NCBI GenBank assembly: GCA_018881555.1
Contig: JACAXG010000079.1
Location: 2,484,786-2,548,785, forward strand
DNA: 64,000 nt
Direction of reading: 5' to 3'
Source of the DNA: Amblyornis subalaris
Taxonomy: Eukaryota > Chordata > Aves > Passeriformes > Ptilonorhynchidae
Position 1 is the stretch's first letter, and every line of letters begins with the position of its first letter. The position numbers were made by a program, and so were the translations under genes. The notes beneath the pieces were generated by a model, which searched no databases, was not told the origin of the DNA, and saw only the letters and a list, made by a program, of their open reading frames with translations. Of this stretch, positions 13,864 through 24,960 are shown piece by piece.

Positions 13864-16299
13864 CAAAAAGAAGCAAAATGTAGTAAAGATTATGGAAGTA
13901 GAAGAAAAAAAGAAAAAAAACCAAAAACAAACCATCAAAGCAAACCCCCAAAAGCACCTCGGCCATTGTAGTAGAAAGTGCTGCTAAAAACCCAGTCATG
14001 TCATCATAGGCCAGAGGGAAGGTGCTCCTGACTCTGTGCACTCTGTGTTCCTCTCTGTCTCTCCTACTTAAAGCAATTCTGTCTATAATGCCAGTAGATA
14101 TTTTGGCTTTGTCAAGTTATTATTAACAAACCACTAATTACTAAGCTAATGGAATTAAAAAACACCCCGCAATTAAGGCCTATAAAATTCATATAATCTC
14201 TCTACTTTTGTAGAAGCAGTCTGACAGGGGTGGCAGAGCCCCATTACATGGCACAGAAGGTGTCTGGCTTCTAGGCAGTGTAAGTCATCAGGTCTGTGGC
14301 AACCTGTGTTTCTTACTGCTGTTGGTAAGAGACTATTTTAGGGCACACAGATTTATTTGACCTTCACTTACTAAGACCAGACTAAGGCATTAGGTTCTCT
14401 TCTAGTGAATCCCATTAATTAACATGCCAAATATTTTATCAGAGTTCCTAATGGGAAAACCTACAGAGAAGCTAATGTTTATTATGGTTACTAATGTAGC
14501 TTATCTTACTGTAGATCTGGAGGGACTTGATCATGGATCAGGATATTGTTATGCTAAATGCTGCCAAATGTGGGTCACATCCCATGTTTTTCCCCACAGA
14601 ACTTATCGGTTGAATAGACTTTGTCAACAGATCTTTCTTAGGATAGAGTAGACCTGGACTGGAAAGATAAAACAGCAAGAATTACCTTTTTTGTTGTGAG
14701 TTATACCTAAACTATATAACTTTAAAAGTTATCCTTATTTAAAAGTCAAACCAACTGTATCCATATTCCTGTTTGTGACTGTGTCACAAATTCTTCCACT
14801 TACCATCTTATGTATAATCAAAAGTCATAGTTTTATTTTGATCTTGTTCTTATTCTGTATGAATTGATATATGCAACGCTAAACATTTGCTTCTAGGTTA
14901 ATTTTTTAAAGAACAGTGAATTGCTTAGAATGTTGCAACTAAGCCTAAAATAAATCATGAATTTTAATGTGCCATGTCTTTTATTCAAGTATATAGTCCA
15001 CATTTTTCACATAGGCTGGGTGAATTTCACTTGTATACTATATATTTTTAATAAATTTTCATCTAGGGAGGATTTAATTGCTCTTTAGAACTGACTTGTT
15101 TGAACTCTCATATTAAGCTGCAAAGATGCTGTGAAATATTGAAAAAGCAGAAAAACCAGAAACATACAAATGGTCATCATTAGCTGACACTGCAAGTAAG
15201 GGAATTGAACTGATAAATATACTGTCTGTATAACATCTCAAATCTGTGTTGTACTGTTCATCTTGCTGCTATGAATCTGAAGGGGCTGATAAGCATAGGG
15301 ATTGTCTTCAAATATTGGAACAGGACACATTGTGCTGCTGTTATATGATGACCAGTTATAAAATAATTATCATAGAAATTTTCAAAACTGGACTTCAGTG
15401 CTACTCAGAGTATTCCTGCCTGAGCTGCTCACTCCCTCTAGGTTTCAAGCTGACTTGACAGGCAAGCAGAGTGTTTTTAGCTTTCTTATACTTAATTTTG
15501 AGACTACAACCTTACTCTGTGCAAATCCAGCTCTTATGATGGCTTACAGTTTAATTTGTTTTTCAACATAATGTGATTTTTTGTGTGTTTTGTCTTTTTT
15601 TAAAAAAAAAAAGAAAAAAGAAAAAAAAAAGAGAACAAAGAAAATATTGTGACAGACTATTTTCCTGTCACACAGCCTTCTGTCCCTATTTCCCAGATAG
15701 GTGTGTGGATCTTTTGTCATATTTAATTACTCCTTCTGTCCCCATTGCTAATGCTTATCTTTCCTAGTAGTCTGCATCCTATTTTTTCCTTTTGCATCAC
15801 CAATTACTAATTATTGTGTCCTCTTTGAAGGGCAAGAGACATGGAACTGGATGCTGGCACTTGGTGTTTGGGGCTACTCAGCAGTGGGGGAAGGCAGCAG
15901 CTGCCCGAAGCGTGGGATGAGAAGAAGAGTAATGTTTGATCAAAGGTGGTCAAGGGCCCAATCTTAGTTTTCTTTTTGCCACATCACAGCCCCATGGGAA
16001 TATTTTAAGTAATTATTTCAAAAATTAGTTTGATCTCATGGAAGTTGGTTTCTGATATCTGTCATCCATTACTGAGGGAGCTTCTGTACCAGAATGGGTA
16101 TTAGAAGCAAGAACAATCTCCAAATTTGAGTATTGACACAGAACTTTGCTGAAAGTCAAGGCAATTGCAAAGGTAACCATAATTTTCTGCTTAAATTTGT
16201 CTTTGGGCATATGTCGTTCTAGTGTTAGAAGGTCAAGAACATGAAAACTGAACATTTTTACAAAAACAGTGTTATTTAAAAGTGTTAAAAACTTTTAAA
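13864..16299. other. AT-rich noncoding stretch
   Basis: No gene is seen. The part from 14,650 to 15,180 is especially AT-rich, with several AATAAA-like words but no exon to go with them. An A-rich simple repeat lies at 15,602-15,632. The longest open frame, 14,424-14,651 (75 codons, + strand), has no recognisable domain. Confidence 0.6.
15602..15632 (+). repeat. A-rich simple repeat
   Basis: About 30 bases of A are interrupted by single Gs, directly preceded by a short T run. No target-site duplication or element body can be recognised beside it. Confidence 0.85.
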
Positions 16300-16516
16300 A
16301 ATAGTTTTAAACTGAAAGAGGATAGATTTAGTCTAGATTTTAGGAAGAAATTCCTCACAATGAGATTGTTGGGGCACTGGAGCAGGTTGCCCAGAGAAGT
16401 TGTGACCCTGGAGCAACCTGTTCTAGTGGAAGATGTCCCTGCCCATGGCAGGGGAGTTGGAATTAGATGATCTTTAAGGTCCTTTCCAACCCCAAACATT
16501 CTACAATACCATGATT
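16300..16516 (+). mobile_element. CR1 LINE, 3' end with internal deletion
   Basis: The segment begins in the ORF2 carboxyl end. The + frame reads FKLKEDRFSLDFRKKF and then HWSRLPREVV, both typical of CR1 ORF2, and it continues through the 3' region GATGTCCCTGCCCATGGCAG to TCCTTTCCAACCCCAAACAT. Compared with the family layout, about 50-60 bases appear to be missing just after the LPREVV codons (near 16,400), because the sequence jumps directly to the 'gagcaacctg' block. The copy is 5'-truncated and dead. The family assignment is strong. The deletion size is estimated from memory of the consensus. Confidence 0.92.
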
Positions 16517-19500
16517 ACTCATGGGTGGGTAGACTGGAGACAACTGAGGGCTCAGAAGCTCCGAGCTAATGCACACAACTGAGAAGAAGAGGGACAGTTT
16601 ACAGCAGTGCAGGTCAACAGTTCTACTGAAAGCCTGCAGAGGAGCCTTCTAGTTTAGCATCGTCTGTTGCTACAAGCAAACTATTTCATGATTATTTGAT
16701 TTCTCTTGTATCCAAAAAATTCCTGGCTTTGTTGCAAATTACTAATTAAAAAAAAAAAAATTAATTTTACCTAGCTATTTAAGTCAAGAAGAATATAAGA
16801 CTTCTGTGGGACAGAGATCTTGTGTATCTGGTTGACCTTCCTGTTTGATGAGTTCCTTTTTTGTTTTATAGTCCCACAGTGTCCCATGTCCTGCTGGGGT
16901 ACTTCTCTCTATTGGGGGGTGGAGGGGGTTCAGCTCTCACCATTATTTTCAAGTCCCTGAGTCATTTGAGTCCTTTCTTTCTGCTAACCACCCGTGGCTA
17001 TTATGGGATGTGCGTGAACAGCCCCTCCCTTCCACAGTCACAAACCCTCCTCTGACTCTACTCAAGCTCACACCCAGCCGAGCACACAAGTGTCTACATG
17101 CACTACAGTGATACCTCATGTTGTCTTGGTGGCCTCTCAGACCTTACTGCTTATGTGTGCTGAGAGACAGGTAAATTTCAGCCACTTCTTTTCTCTCCTC
17201 CCTCCCCCTTTTTACAGGGACTATTAAACAGCTGAATTCTACTTGGCTTGACTTTTGTTCTGTTCTTAGGGCTTGCTTTGGTACATAACGATAATTTCCT
17301 GCTGAACTGCTTCTGCTGCACTTTGCCTGTTTCACTTCCCTTCCAAGAGAACTGACTTCAGAGTAAATGCCAGACCAGAACTGTGTGACTCCCAGCCAGG
17401 GTTAAATCTGACCACAGAGCCTTGTGATTTTACCCAGCTTCTGATTTCACCAGCAATGTCTTCCATTTTTGAGCTAAAGAAAAGTACATTTGCTATGAAG
17501 AGAGTGCCCAAATTTTCACCTGTGAATTTTCAACCATCCACAAAGCAGAACACAACTCCAAGAACCCCTGTGCAAAATATCTGCTCTTCTGAGCTGCAAA
17601 ACTGTGAGAGAAGAGTAGCACTACATTCAGAGGCTTTTGCCCTAGCTTTTTCAGGTCCTCATTTTATTATGAGGGCTGGAAAACCACTCTGTATGTGTGA
17701 GAGAGCTCAGCATACTAATAACAGAAATGACATGACTATTATTATTTCTGCACTGGAGGCGGTGCTGCCTGTGGCTCTGTAAAAGTGTGGAGCTCTCTTC
17801 CCTCCACAGCTTTAATAACATCAAGAGGGAAGAAGAGCAGCAGCTTGTTGCAGCACTCCGTGAGCTGTGGATTTAGTTGGAGTGTTATGTAAGGGCACAT
17901 TTGCATACAGGCAAGGTGCATCATGCAGACACCCCTGAACTAAAACATCCCAATGTATCTCTCTGGCTCCAGGAACCCCCAAAGACTATCTTCTAGCCAA
18001 ATGCAGCAGGAGCACGTGGCATACATACCAACATGTTATGGTTCGCTGCCCTGAGTGAAGGGCTTACATCAAAGAGAAACAGCTGCTGCCATCAAAGATG
18101 GGTGTAGCTGTGACACCCCCAACCCAGGGCTGCTGGGGACAGAGCCCCCGGCAGCTTGCATGCCCTGGGCAAAGGGGAGCAGCCGTGGAGCCTCTGTGGC
18201 TGCATCTCTGTGGCTGGGGGTTCCTGCACACAGCAGATGCAAACCCCAAATCAAAACACTGCTTTGTGCCCGGCTCCCGCAGGCGTAACTGGCTACATAG
18301 TGTGCACAGTGACCCAGAGCCGGGACCTGGAGGTGGAGGAGAGTTACTGCAGTGAGATGAGGAGCAAAGAGAAGACAGCAGCCGCAGCACAGCCAGGCAG
18401 GCAACATAGCTTCTGCCAGGGCCAGGTGATGGCACACCTCCAGGCTTGTCATCCCCACCCCAAAACACAACACTGGGAATCTCACTGCCGTCAAAACAGA
18501 CAGCCTTAGTGAGGGACTTGGGGAAAACACACCAGTGGCTTTATCTCCTTTTTGTTTGGGGATTGTATTTGGTGTGAGGACAGCATGGAAGAACACATGA
18601 AGTTACTTGTAGAAAAGCAAATATTACCATGACCTGGGCTGGTGCTGCTGTAGTCATGGAAAGGCAGAGGCAAAGTGCTGAGATGGAGACATGAATGAGA
18701 AGGGCTGAGAAATTAAAAGTTTAGATGAAAGCCTGAATGTGAAATATGCATAGAAGAAGCAGCTGTTGAGAGAGGTAGGATGGTCAAACCACCAATTAGG
18801 AAGGCAAGAGGTACAGACTGGGAGGAGATGTTGGGGAGGGAGGGAGGGAGGCCACAGTGATAGAGGTTGCAAACAGACTGCACGAAAGCGTCACAAAGAA
18901 AACAAGACCTATCTGGAGGAGAAGGTGCTGTATTACAGATTAAGCATATGGAGATCTTTTACATAGGAAGGGGCACGATTTCATAGACCACTATCAGAAA
19001 TGCTCACTCTCCAAACTTCAGCTTTAACCGGGGAAAAATCAAATGCTGTCTGATGACTGACTTAATTACAGACTCTTTTCTTACTGAATTACATTCAAAT
19101 ATTTAACCTGTACTAGGAGACATTCTGTGTTAGAAAACTTAAACAAAATTTAGAGTTGAAGGAGAGGATTTTTAACTTTTTACAGAAGTAGCAAATGTTC
19201 TACTTCTCCAATTAGTTTTCTGATGATTAGAAATTCATTCTTGAGTAACATACTCTCCCTTGTGTTTTTCATAGTTTCCTGATTAGTGAGAGAGGAAAAA
19301 AGAGTTTTGTCATAATCTCCTTAATGAAATACAGTCACCAAACTTTCACCATGCAGTTTTCTTGCTGCAGTAAAGTCAGCTATTGGGCAGGAGTGATAAA
19401 CTGTACAATAGGTATTACACAACTGATAATAAAATAAACCATATTCAGAAGGGAATCTTACAAACTGGAAGACACACTTAGCCTCAAAAAACCACCCCAA

Positions 19501-22327
19501 GCCCCCTGACATTGAATGTTCATAGCCAGACATTTTTATTTTTAAGATCACTTTTGGAGGACGCCTTCCTTAATCAAATACTATTGCCTTTAAAGATTAG
19601 TGTTCACAGCCTAATCATGCTGCACTTAGCTTAATTTGCTTTGCTATGGACTCATTAAATTCTTTCTTTTGGTCAGAAACCCTACCATGGCTTGGCACAG
19701 GAACAGGAAATCTCTTCTCCATGCTGCAGGGTTGTGACTGCTCTTTCATTTTAACCCACAGACTGGAGGGTGCTGCAGCAAATTACGTCGGTCACTCTTT
19801 CCTTCCTATGTAAGGAGCTCACAACCCCTTAAAACACTTTGTCAGCTGGACCATTGAGACAAGAGGGAGAAAAATAATTCTAATGTCAAAAATGGCTCAG
19901 ATTGTCATTATATCAATTAGATCTAATGCTTAATTTTAGGTTGCCTGAAACCTCAATGGCAACAATCCCTACAACTGATCATAAATTGTTGAGGATGCTT
20001 TCATCACATCTCAGCTTGTGATAGATCCAGAATTTAGTGGTCAGGAAGAGACTTTCCTGAATTGCTACTGTCATTTGTGCTGAGAAAGTGCACTTAAGGA
20101 ACAACCTGGAAACATTTACTTGTTATTTGAACTGGAATCTGTGAATCAGAGTAAAGCACAAGTGATAAATAGTGGAGGTTTTGCACTATTGTTTTGCTGG
20201 CAGCTGAGCAATGTAAAAATTGCTGCCGTCACCAAAGTTTGGAAGTCCATTAAAAAGTTGTGAGTAGATGTATCATGATCATCCCTACACCTGCAGGGGG
20301 TATGCAGACAGATGTGGTACCTTGCAGTCTCACCTGGGCCCAGGAAAGTGTCTCCTCACACACGGACAGTGAGCAGTAAGGAGTATTTTAACTGCTGAAT
20401 GAGCTGTTGCCTGCCATTAGCTCTAACTAGACACCTCTTGTGCTGTCACACACTTCACCTGCAGCTGAACTGAACTAAGAAAAAAATCAAACTCTTTCCT
20501 CTCTTTGATATCTTCCAAGAAAACCTATTTGCATCCTACACCAGAAAGGCATGAACTGGCTTTCAGAGATAAGACCCACAAGCACATGTGAAGAGTCAGT
20601 ACAACAGGCAGAGCTACACTTTTAGAAGCATACCTTGAAACAGTTGACTTTACTGCACTGGTGCAGCCATGGCTTTTGGTAGTATAGCTGTGCTCCGGAC
20701 ATGCAGGATGGTGCATTCATATGTCTTTCCATTTTCTGTACTATTCATTATAATAACAGAGACTCTCATTTAGAAGTGATCTGCACATGTTGCAAGGAAC
20801 TACTTCTGCCAGTAATGCCAATTTGCTCCTCTAAATGGAGCAAATGGAGCATAAGTTCTCTCTACATGAGATGGATTGCCTGAGAACTTTACTGGCAAAT
20901 AAAGGATGAGGACACTATGGGAAAGCCTCACTTTGGACAAATGGGTCATGATTTTAAAAATGAGCACTATAGAATACTTAAGAGATTTTTGTACCACTAA
21001 AACCCTCATGATTTGCTATTGTGGACTATTTTTTCTCAATGAAATTAACTGTATAAAATGTTTGCTGCTAATGCTGAACTCTCATTTTAATTCAAGTATT
21101 TTATGAAAATTTTTGTCACAATTATTTGCTCATTAATACAGGTGAGTTCTGAATTTTTTTTTTTTTATTCTTGATGCATTTGCTAAAACTGGAATCACAT
21201 CCTTTTATTAACTTTTGTATTATGATTGTTTGGAGAGAACACACTGTTAACTTGAACTTTGCAACATTTGACTGTGAGCTTTACATATTATCCCAACAGT
21301 AGTTTGATTCATTCATTTCTGGATGAAGCAAAACTCTCATAGGGAGTCAAGGCGGATTTGCTTAGGTAAAACCTGTGAGATTTTTCTCTACTGTAAAAGG
21401 AATATAATTAGAGAGATTATTGTTTAGAAGGACAAACTGCTTTCAAAAAGCATAGGTAATATCACAGGAAAAAAGCAGCATAGTGGGTACTCAACTCTGA
21501 ATATTTCTTTTAAAAACTAAGAGTTAAGAACAATTCTAAATTAAGAATTGCTAAGAATTAAATAAGAATAAAAATAATTATTTTTAAAATTAGGAAGATT
21601 ATGAAAATTAATTTCTTTCACTAGTTTTAACCCCTAATATTATTTATTCTTTAAAAATTTAACTTGGGGGACTTCTAATCTACTATTGGGGGCTTGATGT
21701 GTCCAGTTATCCTAGATGAAGATCCTCTGTCTACTCATCAATTACAGATGTTAATTGGGGTGAGGGTCATGATACTAATCGGTTGCACAAATGATTTACA
21801 TGGAGAAACAAATAGATGAATAATATCTCCAGATGACTACTAGTGGTAAATGTTGTTCTGCTAAATATTTGCATATACGTGATAGAACATTGCTTGTTTG
21901 TTTTGGGGGTTTGTTTGGTTGGTTGGTTTTTTGCCTTCCAGAAAAAAAAAAACAAAACAAAATTGCATTTGAACAAAAGTGACTGAAGGGAGAAGCAAAA
22001 AACTTTTTTTTTCTTTTTTTTTTTTTTTTGCTGTTGCATGACAATGCAGGCAGGAATTACTACTTTAAAAAAATCTGCTGCTGTGTGCTTCCTGTTCCAG
22101 TTTGTTTAGTCACAAGTCTGAATTAGATCTCTCTGTTGGTTGGTTTCATTTACTATAAACAGGTCTTGTGCTTTGTTTCAATACATCAAAGCCCATAGCC
22201 AGGCACAGACAGGTAATGTAAAAGGGGGTGAGAAAGTTTACAGTCTTGCTTCACTGTTTCTTTAAGCCTTCCAGACAACGGTCAGAGGGATCACACGGAG
22301 TTTAAAAGAAGGCTTGGTTGTTGTTTT
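16517..22327. other. Noncoding stretch, no gene recognised
   Basis: It contains an A13 run at 16,748-16,760, a short (GGGA)n run at 18,833-18,852, a T13 run at 21,154-21,166, a very AT-rich zone at about 21,480-21,660 and a T-rich tract at 22,004-22,029. The GC-richer 18,060-18,500 part carries overlapping open frames on both strands (up to 175 codons on the minus strand). These share no recognisable motif and shadow each other, so no CDS is called. Confidence 0.55.
22004..22029. repeat. T-rich tract (A-rich on minus)
   Basis: About 26 Ts are interrupted by a single C. It may be the poly(A) tail of a minus-strand retroposon, but no element body is recognisable on the 3' side. Confidence 0.8.
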
Positions 22328-22359
22328 TATATATATATGAACTGGTTTCTCTTTTGTTC

Positions 22360-22508
22360 CTTTTCTGAAACCACATGTAACTTTAGGTCAGAAAAGTGTA
22401 AAATGTGGCACTTCTTTAACCAGTGTTACCGCTGCCTTGGGGTACCTGAATCAGGCAAAGTTGTAGGCTCCTCTGCCTGCTGTGCTGATGCCTGCTGCTG
22501 TCCTTCAG
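22360..22508 (+). other. Candidate first exon ending at a consensus splice donor
   Basis: A TATATATATATG run at 22,328-22,339 is followed about 30 bases later by a stretch that ends CTTCAG|GTGAGT, a near-ideal vertebrate 5' splice site with the exon end at 22,508. An ATG at 22,403 with A at -3 opens a frame of 35 complete codons that runs through the donor. This frame is cysteine-rich (eight Cys, including CCADACCC) and resembles no family I know. The start is inferred from TATA spacing. No acceptor-flanked partner exon was found, so it may be untranslated, part of a lncRNA, or a chance donor. Confidence 0.3.
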
Positions 22509-22727
22509 GTGAGTACCAGAGGTTTTTTTTTTTCAAATATCCATCCACCTGAAGTAAGGAGATGGCTGAGAAGGGTATTTTCTGATGACTGACACTGCCA
22601 AAAAAAAAATCACTGCTTTAGCCCTTTAAAGATAAATGCGAATCGCTCCCTCCCATGGTATTTTTAGTAAAGCTGCTCTTAAAGTTTGCTTCCTTCCAGC
22701 CCTTGCATCTCTCCAGGTTTTCCTCTC

Positions 22728-22831
22728 TGTTTTTTTTTTTTTCCTTTCATTCTTTTGTTTTTGTTTTTTGAGGTTTGGGGTTTTTTTTGTTGGTGGTGGT
22801 TTTTTGGTTGTTTCTTTTTTTTTTTTTTTTT
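22728..22831. repeat. Long T-rich simple repeat abutting an N
   Basis: About 100 bases of T runs are interspersed with G (TTTTGTTTTTG, GGTTTTTTTTGTTGG), ending in a T20-class run directly against the N at 22,832. The true length is uncertain because homopolymers of this kind are often mis-assembled. Confidence 0.85.
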
Positions 22832-23012
22832 NATCTGCCCTCTTAAAACAACAGGAATGCTGACTGGCCCTCAGCCAGCCAGAACTCAGCAAGCAGGGTA
22901 AAATTTCAGTACAGATTTACGGGAAGGTGTTGGGAGTAAAAATCTGGTTTGGTGAGTTTAAGGCAGGGAGTAGTCAAGAGACAACCTTGCTACTGTGAGT
23001 GTGGAGAGAAAG

Positions 23013-23040
23013 AGGAGGGGAGGGGAGGAGGATATTAAAA
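23013..23040 (+). promoter_or_regulatory. Candidate core promoter: GA-box plus TATTAAAA
   Basis: The G/A-rich run GAGGGGAGGGGAGGAG, a Sp/KLF/MAZ-type site by composition, is followed immediately by GATATTAAAA at 23,031-23,040. A start site about 30 bases on would fall near 23,060-23,070, in front of a segment that ends in a good splice donor at 23,487. The two words are seen; promoter activity is inference. Confidence 0.35.
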
Positions 23041-23064
23041 ACCACCCAGGCTGGAGATTAGAGA

Positions 23065-23487
23065 CCAATTTTTCCCCTGTCCGTGTTTCAGTGCGTGTTC
23101 CTGAGCTCTTGCAGCCTTATCGAGTTTGTAGACAGAAAGTCGGGTCTGGGGGTAGAAGACCTGTGCGGTGCCGGCAAAGAGCTCAGTGCCCCGCTCAGCG
23201 CCCTGGAATGTGCGGCTTAGGGCAGGGGCGAGCAGGGGCTTTGGCTTAGCTGGTACTAATTGCAAGTTTTAGTGCTCAAAAACTCCGGAAAAAAAAAAAA
23301 AAAAAGAGCGAAGAAGCAAAGAGCCAAGAGAGGGGGTTAAGGTTGGGAGAGCTGTTGCTCCAAGCAGCAGTGCAAGGAGTTGCTCAACTCTCCTTTAGCA
23401 GAGCGGTAGGAAGGACAATGCATTAGGTCGCTGCCCCAAAACGTTGTCGTTGCTGTGAATGGTGCTGGGCGCTGAGGTGGGCTCCAG
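23065..23487 (+). other. Candidate 5' (probably untranslated) first exon
   Basis: Base composition changes from AT-rich to G/C-richer with CpGs. The segment ends GCTCCAG|GTAGGT, a strong donor with the exon end at 23,487. It contains an A17 run (23,289-23,305). A two-codon upstream reading frame (ATG CAT TAG) starts at 23,418. A second ATG at 23,459 is in a weaker context and runs ten codons into the donor. This arrangement fits a leader exon better than a coding exon. The downstream exon and gene identity are unknown, and the 5' boundary is set only by TATA spacing. Confidence 0.3.
23289..23305 (+). repeat. A17 homopolymer inside the candidate leader
   Basis: Seventeen consecutive As follow CTCCGG. 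Poly(dA) runs near promoters tend to exclude nucleosomes, but no function can be shown from the sequence alone. Confidence 0.9.
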
Positions 23488-23529
23488 GTAGGTACCGTCG
23501 CTTTTCGGTTTGCTCTGCACTTCCTCTGT

Positions 23530-23540
23530 CCTTACCTGAG
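23530..23540 (-). other. Minus-strand consensus splice donor
   Basis: Read on the minus strand the bases are CTCAG|GTAAGG, with the exon end at 23,536. This is as good a donor as the two plus-strand ones nearby, so transcription from the CpG island towards lower coordinates is also possible. A single site cannot show that it is used. Confidence 0.3.
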
Positions 23541-24455
23541 GACTGGATTGTCCTTACTCTTCTGTGATTGGGTTGACAATGTAAGCGGACAGAAGTTCAC
23601 TCAGAAAATACATTTTAAAGTATTTTTAGGGGAGAAAGGCAAATGGAGAGGACTGCAGAGGTCCTTGGTGAAGTTTTGGTGACTCTTTCCAACTGGCAGA
23701 TTTCTGGTGATTCTGAAGAAAGATGATAGATGACAGGCAGAAGCAGGTATTAAACAAGGACAGAGTGAGAAGTGATTTACAGATCTGAGAATTTTAAATT
23801 AAAATACGTGTTTCTTCATGTCAAAGAAAAACCACAGCGTGACTCGCCTAATGTCTTTGGAGTCAATTTCGGAAGGAGTGTTTTGTTTGTATGGCTATTT
23901 CTTCTTTTTAAACACTTAAAATGCTGTCGTTTGTACAGAACACAGAGCGGTGGCACAAGTGACAGGGAGGTGAGAGTCTGCTGTCTGCCAATCTGTTATA
24001 GATATTAGCATAAGAATGAGACCTTATCTGTGAAAAGCTTCTGAAGACCATTTAAAAGACTTGTATCCATCAGGAGGTCAAGCATCTTCTTCATGCTGAG
24101 ATATGTGATTAGATGAGAAATACCAGGGTCTCCGTATTCATGTTAAAAGAAAGAGCAGATTTTTACATTTTTTTTAGAGGTAAGGCTACACAGCTCATTT
24201 CTTCTTAGGAATTTATAATAAACCTTTGAGCTAAAGCCAAACTATTACTATAGTTAAAGATGGGCTGGGACCTTACAGGTCGCAAAATCCCTACTAAATT
24301 TTATCGGCTCAACTGGGCTGACCTGGCAAGGGGAGGAGCATTAGACCGGGCTGAAATGAGCCGCCTGAGGCTAACGCAAGCCGAGTATCGGTGCCCTTAT
24401 GTGCCTCCTCGACTTTGCAAATGATAATTTGGGCAAGCCTGCAATTATTCTTTAC

Positions 24456-24720
24456 CAGCCCGGCCGAGCTCACATGACGCGCGAGGGGAACGGCGCGCGT
24501 TTCGCAAGCGCGGCGGCACCGGCGGCTCGCACGGGCCGGGGGGGCTGGCCCGCACCGCCGCCCGCAGGTGCCAGCCGCGGGGGCCGCGGGGCGCCCGTGG
24601 TGCTAAGCGGAGCCTGGCGTACGGCTGGAAAACTGGAAGGCAGCATGCGCTCTCAGAGGGGAAGCGGAGATAACGCCAGGAATGGGCCGCTGCTCGGTGT
24701 CCGGCAGACTCGAAGTTAAA
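24456..24720. promoter_or_regulatory. CpG island (candidate promoter)
   Basis: I count roughly 38 CpG dinucleotides in 265 bases, against almost none in most of the window, with G+C well above 60%. It includes dense runs such as GACGCGCGAGG and GCGCGCGTTTCGCAAGCGCGG. An E-box/M-box word (TCACATGA) lies at about 24,470-24,477 and a partial NRF1-like word (GCATGCGC) at 24,643-24,650. A plus-strand open frame (24,399-24,719) and a minus-strand one (24,445-24,774) cross it, but both look like products of low stop density in GC-rich DNA. CpG islands of this strength in vertebrates usually mark promoters; which strand and gene is unknown. Confidence 0.75.
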
Positions 24721-24960
24721 GCTAACAGACTGCTGCCTGCGAGATAAACGAAGAGACAAACACTCCTTTCGCACATTCGTTCTCTCTGCNGCCGCTCCCC
24801 TGCATATTCCCGTCCTGGGAGAAGTCGTTCTCCTGTTTTATTTCAAAGCCGTGTATCCTGCCGAGAGCCGAGGGAAGGTGTTCCCACCTCGCCTCACTGC
24901 CCAGGGACAGCCCAACGCCTTCTTCCGCTTTTGGGGTCTGACCTCTTCTGAGACACGGGC
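24721..24960. other. GC-rich shoulder of the CpG island with an assembly N
   Basis: CpG density falls but stays above background to about 24,960 (TCGTTCTC, CCGAGAGCCGAGGG, CTTCCGCTTTTG). The single N at 24,790 lies within a CTGCNGCCGC context, so GC-rich sequence may be missing here and part of a first exon could be lost. Confidence 0.5.

Noticed and set aside
13633..14041. Lys/Glu/Gly/Arg-repeat and Leu/Pro/Ser-repeat reading frames
   Set aside because: These are translations of the AAGG microsatellite.
18064..18596. 134- and 175-codon minus-strand frames with plus-strand overlaps
   Set aside because: GC-rich but CpG-poor DNA with mutually overlapping frames; no family resemblance.
24399..24774. 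Open frames crossing the CpG island on both strands
   Set aside because: Ala/Arg/Gly/Pro-rich translations are what any CpG island yields; no conserved sequence is recognised.
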